Below, in pieces: positions 11,181-23,823 of a DNA stretch of 64,000 bases. A program made the position numbers and the translations under genes. Location of the stretch: positions 14,470,649-14,534,648 of the forward strand of contig CM055312.2 in NCBI GenBank assembly GCA_029255685.2, in the 5' to 3' direction. Source of the DNA: Silene conica. Taxonomy: Eukaryota > Streptophyta > Magnoliopsida > Caryophyllales > Caryophyllaceae. A model generated the notes under the pieces. It made no database searches. It saw only the letters and a program-made list of their open reading frames with translations, and was not told where the DNA came from. Position 1 is the stretch's first letter; each line of letters opens with the position of its first letter.

Positions 11181-11714
11181 GGGATATGTGTTCAGTTCAC
11201 CTCTGGACCCACTACGTGTTTATATGCCGCGTGACGGGATATGTGTTAAGTTCACCTCTGTACCCGTTACGTGTTTTGCTTGGGCGTGTCAGGATATGTG
11301 TTAAGCTCACCTCTGGACCTGACACGTGATCGGTTGTCGTACACGGGATATGTGTTAAGTTCACCTCTGGACCCGTTGTGCGGCGACTGCGTATTGGGAT
11401 ATGTGTTAAGTTCACCTCTGGACCCAATACATGTTTGTAGCATTGGGATATGTGTTAAGCTCACCTCTGGACCCTTTGCTTTTGGATGATTATGGATATG
11501 TGTTAAGTTCACCTCTGGACCCTTTTCATGATTGTAAGTTTAGGGATATGTGTTAAGTTCACCTCTGGACCCTTTACTTGATTAGATGTTGGGATATGTG
11601 TTAAGTTCACCTCTGGACCCGACATAGTGTAGTAATGGGATATGTGTTAAGTTCACCTCTGGACCCGACATAGTGTAGTAATGGGATATGTGTTAAGTTC
11701 ACCTCTGGACCCGT
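11181..11714 (+). repeat. 11-unit stem-loop array in the Tekay LTR
   Basis: Eleven units carry the core GATATGTGTTAAGTTCACC followed by TCTGGACC, spaced about 46-56 bp apart. The bases on each side of the core vary between units but are mostly complementary within a unit, for example CGTGTCAGG/CCTGACACG in unit 3 and GTATTGGG/CCCAATAC in unit 5. The same array is at 27538-28071 in the 3' LTR. Confidence 0.9.
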
Positions 11715-11726
11715 TGCTAGTATTCA

Positions 11727-11842
11727 GGATGTTAATCTGCTTGCCTAGATGATGGTACAGTGTCAGATATGCATGATGAGTTATGGATGTTTATCTGCTT
11801 GCCTAGATGATGGTACAGTGTCAGATATGCATGTCGAGTTAT
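11727..11842 (+). repeat. 58-bp tandem duplication in the Tekay LTR
   Basis: Two consecutive copies contain ATCTGCTTGCCTAGATGATG and GTACAGTGTCAGATATGCAT. They start at about 11727 and 11785. The same pair is present in the 3' LTR near 28084. Confidence 0.85.
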
Positions 11843-12489
11843 TGATGTTTAGTCATTTGAGGTTAAATCATCCAAGGCGTTGGATGACTCTTGTTCGGTT
11901 TCATAAATAGTTGGATTGAAAGATCCCCCGACTGGGTAACCAGTAGGGAGACCGGCTCTCCTTCCTATTTGTTTATGAAGTTGGTTGAGAGCCGTGCATG
12001 ATAATCGCATGATAGTAAGAGATCAGATGATGAGATGTTTATGCTTCACATGTTGCTATATGTTGGAGTATTCTGTATTGTTTTATATGTTACGTGTTGT
12101 CACAAAAGGTGGCTAGGAGAACTCTAGTCACTCCCCACTGATTGTGGCGTACATGTTTTCATGTATGTAGGTACATGCAGGATTGGAGATCGGGGTTCAC
12201 GAGAGCTAGCGAGCGATGATCCTATCATCATGACTTACCCTTATTTATCGTTTAGCTGGACTCGTAGTTTTGATACTTTGTTTTGGTGCCTGTAGGGATG
12301 TTCCATCCCAGGCTGTGTACATATTTCATTTCAGTACTTAGAACTGCTACTTAACTATTTTGGTTTCAGTTTCAGTTACGTTTCAGTTTAAGACTTCTCG
12401 CATGTTGTTTCTTTTAAAAGTTTTAATTCCGCTGCATTTTTAGTACTTTTGTGTGTTTATATTTCCGCTTTCGCGAGGGGTTTTACAGT

Positions 12490-12501
12490 TGGTATCAGAG
12501 C
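12490..12501 (+). other. Tekay primer binding site (tRNA-iMet)
   Basis: TGGTATCAGAGC begins 2 bp after the LTR end and is complementary to the 3' end of initiator tRNA-Met, the usual primer of plant chromoviruses. Confidence 0.85.
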
Positions 12502-12653
12502 ATTATTGCTCCCGACGCACTCATGTGACCCCCAACCTTAACTTGACCAAATAAACAAATAATGAATGAGAGATGGGTAGATCTAAGGACTTATTTTGTA
12601 GTCTATTTGTGATTGCTAATTGCTAAGCTAATCCTTGTTTTCTCTTTTGAAGG

Positions 12654-15600
12654 ATGGTGAGACCTAGGGCTGCTGACAACATTGTGCTGCAAGCAATTCA
12701 GCATTTGCTTGAGACTCAGAGACAGCAAGCGGGGAATGTTCCACCTCCTCCACCGCCAGGCAACGAGGCTAATCGTCCTGGTAGTTTCTCATGGATAGCT
12801 TCGCAGATGTCCCGTAGCCACGTGAAGACATATGGTGGCGAGGTAGATCCGGTAGCTCTTACCGAGTGGTTCAGGGAGATGGAGAGGAGCTTTGCTATGT
12901 ATTCGGTGAGTAGAGAGGATAGAGTGCGGCTAGCCACTCACTTTCTTACTCTTGAGGCCGACAGGTGGTGGGCGTTGACAGGACCTACCTTCACTCAGGA
13001 TCCTTTGTTCGATTGGGATGCTTTCAAGGATAAGCTCGAGACGAGGTTCTATCCTAAAGAGCTCAGATCACAGCGACTCAAAGAATTCATGGATTTGAAG
13101 CAAGGCAAGATGTCAGTTCAGGAGTTCACAAACCGTTTCAACCAGCTAGCTCACTTTGCATCGAGGTTTGTCAGAGATGAGGCTGAGAGAGTCTACTTTT
13201 ACCGTGGCAAGCTAGGGCCACGCATCGACAGCATGGTTCGTCGAGACTCTACTTCTTTTGTAGAGGTGTATGATGATGCTATTTGGGCCGAGAGTTCTAT
13301 TCGTGCCATAGATGCTGAGACCCGTGCCGCTACTTCTAGTGTGACTCCTCACCAGAGATCCGTGTACCAGGGGAAGAGACCATTTGTTCCTTCTACTTCT
13401 TCGCCTTCTTCTCAGAAGAAGCGTTTTGAGAGGTTCTCTGCTCCGGTTGCTAAGACCTTTGTTCACACCGACACATCTCCTAGTGTTTGCCACCGTTGTG
13501 GTAAACCTTCTCATCCGGGTTTTGACTGTTTCAAGAATGCCTATAAGTGTTTCACTTGTAATGGATTTGGGCATCGATCGTATGAGTGTCCTGAGAGGAA
13601 CACCGCACTTGGCAAGGCTGCCATTGCTGCTGCAGCAACTAAGGGAGGGAAGCCGAAAGGGAAGATTTTTGTGATGACTAGGGCTGAGGCAGAGGCTCAT
13701 CCAGACATTGTTGCCGGTATATTTTCTGTTCTTGGCGCTGAGTGCCTTATTTTATTCGATACTGGAGCTTCTTTATCATTTATATCGACTCAGTTCGCCG
13801 ATCGTCTAGCTCTTGAGTCTTCATTGGTTGAGGAGACTTCTATTTCCTTGCCTTCTGGAGACGTGTTTTCCTGCTCTTCGTCCCATAGGGATGTTCCTAT
13901 TATTATTGGTCAAGCCACATTTCCAGCGGACTTACTGAGATTTCCTCTCGAGGAGTTTGACATTATCCTCGGTATGGATTGGCTATCGCGATACCATGCT
14001 CGCTTCGAGTGTCGCGACCAGAAAATCTGCTTGAGGAGTTCTTCAGGAGTTCGTGTTTCCTATAGGGGAACTCGCCCTCAAAGGGGTGTTCGTGTTATCT
14101 CTTCGATGAAAGCTTCTCATCTTCTTAGGAAGGGTTGCCAAGCCTTCCTGTGTGTTGTTACAGCTGCTAAACCATCGCTACCGAAGCTTGAGGATGTAGC
14201 CATTGTTCGTGAGTATCCAGATGTTTTCCCAGATGATTTGCCAGGGATACCGCCAGAGAGAGATGTGGAGTTTACCATTGAGCTTGTTCCAGGTACCGGA
14301 CCGATTTCTAAAGCTCCTTACCGTATGGCTCCGCCAGAGTTGAAAGAGTTGAAGCAACAGTTAGAAGAGATGATCGAGAAAGGTTTCATTAGACCTAGTG
14401 CTTCTCCGTGGGGTGCTCCCGTTTTGTTCGTTAAAAAGAAAGATGGTTCCATGAGATTGTGCATTGACTATAGAGAGCTGAACCGAGTGACCGTGAAGAA
14501 CAGATATCCTTTGCCTAGGATAGATGATTTGTTTGATCAGTTGAGAGGTGCTTCTAGGTTTTCTAAGATTGATCTTCGATCGGGTTATCACTAGATTCCA
14601 GTGAGAGAGGCGGATATTGCGAAGACTGCTTTTCGTACCAGATATGGACATTTTGAGTTCGTGGTTATGCCATTTGGGTTGACTAATGCACCGGCTATTT
14701 TTATGGATCAGATGAACCGTACCTTTAGTGAGTATCTTGATACGTGTGTTGTGGTTTTCATTGATGACATCTTGATATATTCGAAGACCGATGAGGAACA
14801 TGCTGAGCATCTTCAATTGATTCTAGGGATTCTGCGCAGACAGAAGTGGTTCGCAAAGTTTTCGAAGTGTGAATTTTGGCTCTCGAAAGTTGCCTTTTTA
14901 GGACATGTGATATCCAGCGAGGGTGTGATGGTAGATCCCGCGAAGATAGAGGCTGTGGTTGATTGGGAGAGTCCCAAAGATGTTGGGGAGATCCGTAGTT
15001 TCCTTGGATTGGCTGGTTATTATCATAGATTCGTCGAGGATTTCTCTAGATTAGCTCGCCCGATGACTCAGTTGCTGAAGAAAGAAGCCAAATTTGTGTG
15101 GACCGACAAGTGTGAGAGTTCTTTCCAGGAGTTGAAGACCAGATTGACTTCCGCCCCCGTGTTAGCTTTGCCAGAGATCGGAGTGGATTTTGATGTGTAT
15201 TGTGATGCTTCGATGTTAGGACTTGGATGCGTACTGATGCAGAGTGGTAAGGTGATAGCCTACTCATCTAGACAGTTGAGAGTTCATGAGGTGAACTATC
15301 CGACACATGATTTGGAGTTGGCCGCAGTTGTTCATGCCTTGAAGATGTGGCGACATTACCTGATGGGATCTCATTGCCGTATTTTCACAGATCACAAGAG
15401 TCTTAAGTACATCTTTACTCAGAAAGACCTTAACATGAGACAGAGACGTTGGCTAGAGTTGGTGAAAGACTACGACATCGAGTTGTTATATCATGAGGGA
15501 AAAGCCAATGTAGTTGCAGATGCGCTTAGTCGCAAGACTTCTCACTCAATGAGTGCCATGAGAGTATTGCCCGATGAGTTGTGTTCCGAGTTCCGGAAGC

Positions 15601-16956
15601 TGAGGTTAGAGATGATGGGTAGTGGTTTTGATTGGTTAGCTGCTATGACTGCCGAGCCGTCTTTATATTGGGAGATTCGCCAGAGTTTGCCTTTAGATGC
15701 CGATTTCAAGAAGTTCGAAGCTAAGATTTCGAGTGGTGTTGCACCTGACTTGGTGATTGATGCTGATGGTTTCCTTAGGTTCCGTGGTAGGATGTATGTT
15801 CCTGATGTGCCAGATTTGAGGAAGAAGGTTCTTGATGAGGCTCACTTGTCACCGTATTCCGTTCATCCAGGAGGAGAGAAGATGCACAAGGATTTGAGGC
15901 TTATGTTTTGGTGGCCTGGTATGAAGAAGGAGATCTTGGATTATGTTAGTAGGTGCTTGACTTGTCAACAAGTCAAGATAGAGCATAGGAGACCTGGTGG
16001 TTTGCTACAGCCGCTTCCCGTTCCTCAGTGGAAGTGGGAGTGTATATCTATGGATTTCGTTACAGCATTGCCAAAGACAGTTGGAGGCAAAGATGCGATT
16101 TGGGTTATTGTTGATCGTCTAACTAAGTGTGCCAGATTCGTGCCGATCAGAGAGACATGGGATATGGATCGTTTAGCCAGGGCTTATATTGCTGAAATAG
16201 TCCGATATCATGGCGTGCCGAGAGAGATAGTTTCAGATCGTGATCCTCGTTTTTGTTCCAGGTTCTGGAAGGCTTTGCAGGAGGCTATGGGTAGCCGTTT
16301 GTTGATGAGCACTGCATTTCATGCCGCGACCGATGGTCAGTCCGAGAGGACTATACAGACACTTGAGGATTTGCTCCGCGCTTGTGCCCTCGATTTTCAG
16401 AGTTCTTGGGAGCAGTGTTTGCCGTTGGTAGAGTTTTCTTACAACAACAGTTATCATGCTTCCATTGGTATGGCTCCGTACGAGGCTCTTTATGGTAGGA
16501 AGTGTCGTAGTCCGATTTGTTGGGACCAGGCTAGTGACGTTCGTGACCTAGGACCGGACCAGTTAGCTGTTACTATCGATCAGGTTCAGCTTATCAGAGG
16601 TAGGATGAAGGCCGCTCAGGACCGGCAGAAATCCTATGCTGATGTTCGCCGTAGACCCTTAGAGTTTGAGGTAGGTGATCGAGTTTTCTTGAGAGTTTCT
16701 CCGATGAAAGGCGTCAAAAGGTTTGGAGTTAAGGGCAAGTTGAGCCCTAAGTATATTGGACCTTTTGAGATCGTGAAGAGGATTGGTACTGCTGCTTACC
16801 GATTGGACTTGCCTCCTAGTTTGGGCAAGGTTCATAGCGTTTTCCATGTTTCCCAGCTCCGCAGATACATTAGTGACCCGAGTCATGTTTTGCCTAGAGA
16901 GATTGAGAACTTGGAGCCGAGTCTTGCTTTCGAGGAGCGTCCTGTGAAGATCCTAG
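12654..16956 (+). mobile_element. Tekay gag-pol coding region, left part
   Basis: Domains read in order on the plus strand. Gag has the plant retrotransposon gag core ([27 protein letters not shown]) and a zinc knuckle [14 protein letters not shown] near 13545-13590. The protease [10 protein letters not shown] is near 13758. Reverse transcriptase is at about 14330-14950, with catalytic FIDDILIYS near 14758. RNase H is at about 15185-15530 ([11 protein letters not shown]). Integrase is at about 15860-16600, with an HHCC finger (LTCQQVK end) and the D,D-E core ([27 protein letters not shown]). The region stops where Copia-2 enters at 16957, and the chromodomain lies beyond it. Clade Tekay/Del is inferred from gag, the domain order and the chromodomain. 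Broken: about one break besides the insertion. Confidence 0.9.
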
Positions 16957-17956
16957 TGTTGGGGCTGGTGTCCTTGACAATTAAGTACAATGACTTATTA
17001 AATCTCTTTAAGGATCACAAGGGCATACTTTTGTATTATTACCAGTTGATCCACGTTTATCAATAACGGTTGGCTTGCTAGATAAGTTTGACGTTATTGT
17101 CATACGGATGGCGGTGATCAACTGGTCCCTATACGTCACACCTATAGGACACGTTTGAGAGATGTGAAGGTATGAAAATACAATCACATTTATGCCGGAT
17201 ATGACTAAACAGTTAGTCAGAGGTATTGACTATTAAATTAGTCAATAAGATGTTGAGATTATTATTTAATACGGATTAAATAATTTTAGCTAATACGGAT
17301 TGCATGATTAATTCGTAAAATTAAATATAAACGGTTATATTTAATTAAATATTGTATTCGCGTATTAATATAAACAGTTATATTAATTTGGGTAATTATA
17401 CAATATCGTAATTTTATCAGACCATTATTAATACATCGACTGCATTAATATCTGATAACATGCATACGATTTATAAACAAAACCCGCGAATAAAGTTTAG
17501 CTAAATGGGTCGAATCACAAATTAGAATAAGGTAAGAGTGGAAAGCCCACTCCTACCCTATTGGAAATTTCGGCCAAAAGAGCTACATAAGGGGGAGGAC
17601 TCTCCTTATGTCAGTGACTCTTGTTTCACTGTTTAAACAAATCTCAAGGAAAAATTAGGGTTTTGAGAGTTTTCTTCTCCCAAAACCTCAGATCTCACAT
17701 CTAAAACCTAAATAGCTCTCCCAATATTGCAAGGCAGTTGGAGAGGATTTCTAGCACACGCGGCCACGTCTCATTCTAAGTCTTGGGTGCAAGTTATAAG
17801 AGGGAATTTGTGTTAATTCCTGTTCTTAGGCCTTTCGCACAAGGACTAAAGGTTGTACTTCTTTTCTTATCCTTTTAATCTTATGACTATAAACACAACA
17901 GTATTTTTCATTATAATCCTGCAAGTTTAGGGTGAATACATGCTCTATTCCCCACA
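16957..17956 (+). repeat. Copia-2 5' LTR
   Basis: A 1000-bp LTR that contains the core 'acgtcacacctataggacac' near 17124, also seen in related form in the M1 and M2 LTRs. Its 3' end is fixed by the PBS two bases later. Confidence 0.93.
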
Positions 17957-17958
17957 AG

Positions 17959-17976
17959 TGGTATCAGAGCCTTAGG
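17959..17976 (+). other. Copia-2 primer binding site
   Basis: TGGTATCAGAGCCTTAGG starts 2 bp after the LTR. The first 13 bases are complementary to the initiator tRNA-Met 3' end. Confidence 0.8.
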
Positions 17977-18056
17977 CCATGAAAATTTTACTTTTGTGTT
18001 TTTCATAAGTTTTAGAATCTGAAAAGAAAAAAAAAACCGTGTTTTGCCGCTGAGTC

Positions 18057-18433
18057 GGTCGATCGACCTCCCGTTGCGGTCGGTCGACCGCCTCCTGTGA
18101 GTTTCCTGTTTTTTTTTTAAAAACAGTTTCCTTTGTGAGGTTTCGATCTTGATTTTCGATTCCTGTTTACATATTGTTAATTAATCGATATTCTTGACAA
18201 TATGTGAACCCTTGTTGATGTTATTTTTGATTTACTTGTTTTAATCAAAGTTTAAAAGGTAAAAACTTGTTTTGATTTCAAAAGGTGCAGCGATTTGCGT
18301 TTTCTGAAATTAGGTTTTACTGCCTGTTGGTCGGTCGACCTAATTGATAGGTCGGTCGACCGATTTTGCTGTTGCAGAAAGTTTCCGTTTTTCGGCTGGA
18401 GGTCGGTCGACCACATGTTTAGGTCGGTCGACC
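18057..18433 (+). repeat. Six palindromic boxes in the Copia-2 leader, paired at 21 bp
   Basis: Boxes lie at 18057 (GGTCGATCGACC), 18078, 18329, 18350, 18401 and 18422 (all GGTCGGTCGACC). Each pair is 12 + 9 + 12 bp, so box starts are exactly 21 bp apart. The 9-bp spacers differ: TCCCGTTGC, TAATTGATA and ACATGTTTA. Confidence 0.95.
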
Positions 18434-19792
18434 TCCCCCCTGTTACAGACTCGTTTTTTTTATTTTCGAAAATAACATGTTTTATTTTCACATGGCCTTT
18501 AGTAATATACTGTATACGGAAATAGTATATTATTAATTTTAGTGAAACGGTTCACACTCGTTTGATACATATTATTTTAAAACGGTTTAAAATAATAGGA
18601 TTATAAACTTATTAAAATTAAAGTGGTTAAAACGGTATAATCACATAATTTTAATCTTAAAAGGTGGTTTGGTATAAATTTATTAATCATAATAACAGTA
18701 TTATGTCATGTATAAATTTTATTTAGTTGATGCATTTTATTTATCGTCTTGTGAATGCCTTGAATGCTTTCAATAACGTATTTAATTTTTGCAAACGGTT
18801 GTAACTTAGTGTGGCCTTAGAAGATTGTGTCACCGTAATGATGGGACACGATCTAGCTTGTAATTTTGAGATCTTGAATCTCCGTTTTGGGTTTTTGCCA
18901 TGTAATTACTTTTGTATTTAAATTAGATTGTATCTAGGACTACTTTTGTAATTTAAATTAGTAATTTTGTGAAGACCAAAGACAAGACGGAGACCGGATG
19001 CTCACTCCCGCTGCAAGGACCAAGATGGAACATCAAGACAAGCTTCTAGGGTCCAACGGTGGATTCCAAGTTGTTTTATGTTTATTTTGGTAGGATAGGC
19101 CACACTAGGACTTTTTATTTACGTTTATTGCTTTCATTTTATGCTTTCATCGATAATAGCTTGCATCATATTCCGCCTAAAAACCAAACCACCTATATCA
19201 TGCCTGAAAACTGACTCATGTAGAGGTCACGCGTTAGTTTTCTGTGATAATACAGATGTCACATGTCAATTGCTAAGCCATCACTTTATTTAATTCATTC
19301 ACGCAAATGCTAGTTTTTAGTTCACTTAAATATGGTTAAATAAAAGTTGATGGGGTCTTCCTCGTATAACCAAAAATTGAGATTAGTCTTTATAAATCAG
19401 CCTCCCATGAATCCCTTCTTCGTCGGTAGGCATAATATGACCCCTTCTACGTCGGGTAAGTGGGAACAAATGATTTATTTTATCTCAACATCATGGTCAC
19501 TCGATACTATCTAGTGACTGAGATGGACTAATAGATAGGATATACAGAAATCTATCGACCAAGAGTTCCAACGGTGGAATTAGCCAAACTGTGGGCTTAT
19601 CAATATACGGAAATTGAGTCTTGGGATCGTTTATATAATTCTTGAGGGAGATCAATTATATAAATGCATGAGTCTACGAGTTTAAATTCAATTTAATATA
19701 GACTTAAATCACAACAATAAGTTGCTTATATGGTTTTGTTTTATCTTCTTTTCAGTGTAGAACACGTTCATTAAAACTGCTGTAAAACTAAA

Positions 19793-20700
19793 ATGGCTGG
19801 TGAAGACCCAATGCCAAGTGCCAAGCTAGCACGTGAATCCTGGCTAAAGGCCTTCATGGACTCCATGAATCAGTCAACTAGACTGAGGAATGATGGGTCA
19901 AACTTCTCTGACTGGGAGGCAGCACTACGGAATGCTGCCATTGCTGACGGAAAGCTTAAATATTTAACTGAGCCCATTCCGGCACACCCAGAAACTGGAG
20001 CTAGAGCCAACGAAGTTCGCGTTCATAGCGACTTCGTTATGGAAGCGGGTGCGATAAAGAACGTACTCATCTATGCAATGGAATCAAATTTGCAAAGACG
20101 CTTCATATCCCATGGTGCAAACAAGATTTTCACCACGCTCTCTAACGAATTCTCCAAGGCTCCGAGAATCGTTTCTTATGAGCATACCTGTCGCTTCTTT
20201 GAGGCGAAACTCCAGAAGGGCCAAGCTGTTAGCCCACATATTCTCAACATGATTGAGAATATCGAGAACTGGAGACCCTGAACTGCAAGATCAGTGAGAA
20301 CATAATCGTTGATCGTATGCTTCATTCACTTCATGATGGGTTCGCCCTCTTTAGGGCCAACTATTACATGAACGACATGAAGAAGACTCCTCATGAGCTC
20401 CACTCCCTTCTCGTACAGACCAAGAAGGATCTGATATTAAGTGGGAGCATGAAGCAGGATGTTCTCATGATCTCCAGTAAGGGAAAGGGTAAAGGGAAGG
20501 CTAAAGCTCAGGGCGACCTAGCAGTAGGTAAGCCCAGGTTCAAGAAACCATGATTTGCTAAGAGTGGGCCAGGTGAGTCGAGCAACTCACAGGGCAAGAC
20601 TAAGAGCAAGGATACTAGCATGGAATGTCACCATTGCCACAAGACTGGGCATTGGAGGCGCTCATGCCCCGTGTATCGCGAGGACATTAAGGCAGGCCGT
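19793..20700 (+). mobile_element. Copia-2 gag region
   Basis: It starts at ATG 19793 (MAGEDPMPSAKLARESWLKA) and carries the UBN2-like Copia Gag core (NFSDWEAALRNAA, MESNLQRRF, RIVSYEHTCRFFEAKLQKG). A Lys/Gly-rich basic stretch follows, then a CCHC knuckle CHHCHKTGHWRRSC near 20626. It is close to the gag of Copia-3 (62550 on) and clearly related to the gag of M1 (29622-30575). Confidence 0.88.
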
Positions 20701-23700
20701 GTTACTCCTGTTGGTATGTCTTCTTCTTCTTTTATTCACATGATTGAGATTAACCACGCAAGTTGCGGAACTTGGGTACTTGATACTGGTTGTGGTTCTC
20801 ATCTATGTAATCATGTGCAGGGCCTCCGAAACCAAGAACCCCTAATCAAGGGTGAGGTGGACCTGCGTGTCGGGAATGGAGCACGTGTGGCTGCAGTCTC
20901 GAAGGGAACATACGTAATCCAGCTTCCAAGTGGATTCGAGTTATTTTTATATAATTGTTATTATGTTCCTAGTTTGTCCAAAAACATTATTTCAGTTTCT
21001 GCACTTGACAAACTCGGCTTTTCATTTGTAATAGAGAATAATAGCTGTATTTTCTCCTTACACAATATGATTTATGGCAAGGCAGTTTCCATGAATGGAA
21101 TTTATGTTTTAGATCAAACTACCGAAATATTACATGTGAATAACAAGAGATTAAAGGTAGGTGACAAAGATCAAACTTACCTATGGCATTGTCGTATGGG
21201 ACACATAAATGAGAAACGCGTAAAACAGCTCATACAGAATGGAGCTATATCGCCCTTTGATTTCGAATCATATGGCACGTGTGAATCATGTCTCATCGGC
21301 AAAATGACTCGTATTTCCTTCGAAGGTGTTGGAATGCGCGCTGTCGACCTATTAGGACTCATACATACGGACGTATGTGGCCCTATGTCGATCAACGCAC
21401 GAGAAGGCTATAGGTATTTCATCACTTTCACGGATGATTTGAGTAGATATGGCTATGTCTACTTGATGAAACATAAAAGTGAATCCTTTGACAAGTTCAA
21501 AGAATACCAGAATCGGGTACAGAACCAGCTGGGTAGAAAGATTAAAGCACTACGTTCGGATCCTGGTGGTGAGTATCTTTCACACGAGTTTGATCAACAC
21601 CTTAAAGACTGTGGCATCGTGGTACAGTTGACTCCACCTGGAACACCACAATTAAATGGTGTGTCCGAACGGAGAAATCGAACTTTACTTGATATGGTTC
21701 GATCCATGATGAGTCACACCGTTGTGCCTGATTCATTATGGGGCTATGCTCTTTTGTCGGCCGCTCTAATACTTAACCGAAGTCCGTCTAAAGCTGTTGA
21801 CAAGACTCCATACGAATTATGGAAGGGAACGGTCCCTAACTTGTCCTTTATTCGGGTTTGGGGCTGCGAGGCTTATGTCAACTGGAGACACGAGGATAAG
21901 CTCGGCCCGCGATCGGTCAAGACATACTTTATAGGCTATCCAAAGGGAATTTTTGGTCATTACTTCTACTCGCCTACCGAACAACGTGTTTTTGTTGCGG
22001 CTAGTGCGACGTTCTTAGAGAAAGAATTTCTCGAGAACAAGTCGAGTAATAGAACCTTCGAGTTATCGGAGGTTCAAGAACCAACTACCGAGCAACCATT
22101 GGAGGAAACAGTTCTTTCAACCGAGGCTGCGGTAGATATCCCTGAGGAACCTAGGAGGTCGGGAAGAGTCTCTATTCCACCGGACAGATACATTGGTATG
22201 GTCGAGGAACATGATACAGATGACGTCTTACTCCTAGAGGGTAATGAACCCAAAACCTATAAAGGTGCCATGACTAGTTCTGACTCAAAGCTATGGCTAG
22301 AAGCCATGCAATCCGAGATGGACTCCATGTATGAGAACAACGTGTGGGATCTTGTGGACCTACCTGCAAAGGTACGTCCCCTTCAATGCAAATGGCTTTA
22401 CAAGATAAAGCATGTCGTGGAAGGACAACAAGATATCCACAAGGCTAGACTAGTTGCTAAAGGTTTCACCCAAGTGCCAGGCTTGCACTACGATGATATG
22501 TTTGCACCCGTAGTCATGCTACGTTCCATTCGGATTATCTTAGCGATCACCGCATTTCATGATTATGAAATATGGCAAATGGACGTTAAAACCGCCTTCT
22601 TAAACGGTTATTTGGAGGAAGAGTTGTACATGGTACAACCCGAGGGTTTTATTGATCCAGAACATCCTAAGAAAGTTTGCAAGCTTAAGCGTTCCATCTA
22701 TGGACTTAAGCAAGCATCGCGGAGTTGGAATCATCGCTTCGACCAAGTGATAAAAGAGAATGGATTCGTTCGATCAGTCGAGGAACCATGTCTCTATATC
22801 AAGTCGAGTGGGAGCAAGATTGTATTCCTAGTACTGTATGTCGACGACATACTCTTGATTGGGAATGACATACCTCTCCTATCTTCGGTTAAAGCATGGT
22901 TGAAAAACCATTTCCAGATGAAAGATCTGGGAGAGGCACAAAGAATTTTGGGCATCCGTATCTACAGGGATAGATCACGACGGATGTTGTCTCTCAGTCA
23001 GGAGTCTTATATAGATAAGATTCTAGAGAGATTCAGTATGACGAACTCCAAGAAAGGGTTCCTTCCTATGACTCCTGGGCTTCACTTGAGCAAGACTCAA
23101 GAAGCTAAGTCACTGGAAGAGAAAGAGCGCATGAGTCGGATTCCTTATGCTTCGGCAATAGGATCGATCATGTATGCCATGATATGCACACGTCCAGACG
23201 TTGCATATGCATTGAGTATGACAAGTCGATTCCAAGCTCATCCAGATGAACAACACTGGATGGCCGTGAAAAACATTCTTAAGTACCTACGGAGGACTAA
23301 AGATTGGGGATTGACTTACGGAGGCGACTCGACGCTCTGCGCCACGGGTTACGCAGATGCTAGCTTCCAAACGGATCGAGATGACTCGAAATCTCAGTCT
23401 GGATTCGTTTTTACTCTTAATGGCGCTGCTGTCAGTTGGAAAAGTTCTAAACAGAGTGTTACAGCAGATTCTACGACTGAGTCCGAGTACTATGCCGCCT
23501 CGGAAGCAGCTAAGGAAGCAATATGGATGCGTCAATTCTTACAAGGACTCTCGGTAGTGCCTAGTTCGAATGACCCAATCACCGTTTATTGTGACAATAG
23601 CGGTGCCATCTTCCAAGCTAAGGAGCATAAGTCTAGCAACAAGGCTAGGCATGTACAACGGAAAGCTCATCTAATCAGAGATTACGTGGAGCAAAAGGAG

Positions 23701-23823
23701 ATTGTTATTGATAAGATCGCTACGGATGACAACATAGCTGATCCTCTCACAAAAGCATTACCACGTGATAAGCATGAAGGGCACATTCATTCCATGGGAA
23801 TTGGATGTGTTCCTAAGTTGTAG
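20620..23823 (+). mobile_element. Copia-2 pol region (protease, integrase, reverse transcriptase, RNase H)
   Basis: Following the zinc knuckle come the protease (LDTGCGSHLCN, about 20780); the GAG-pre-integrase HH-CC finger (LWHCRMGHINEKR, CESCLIGKM, about 21180-21300); the integrase catalytic core (HTDVCGPM, DDLSRYGY, PGTPQLNGVSERRNRT, about 21360-21700); reverse transcriptase ([28 protein letters not shown], catalytic LYVDDILLIGND near 22838); and RNase H (GYADASFQTDRDD, STTESEYYAASEAAKEAIWM, ADPLTKALPRDKH). The order integrase before RT defines Ty1/Copia. I did not assign a named lineage. Confidence 0.92.

Larger units (their letters stand above)
9533..12487 (+). repeat. Tekay 5' LTR
   Basis: This 2955-bp LTR is unusually long and structured. 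A TATA-like TTATAAAC lies near 9769, followed by a pyrimidine-rich stretch and a candidate intron (9903-10039). Five GC-rich dyad cassettes lie at about 10480-10890, two copies of a GTAA-loop hairpin motif at about 11031-11069 and 11923-11961, an 11-unit stem-loop array at 11181-11714, and a 58-bp tandem duplication at 11727-11842. The 3' LTR repeats all of this. Confidence 0.92.

Noticed and set aside
11181-11714. Regularly spaced repeats resembling a CRISPR array.
   Set aside because: Plant LTR context, spacers are partly self-complementary stem arms, the array is duplicated in the other LTR, and no cas genes are present.
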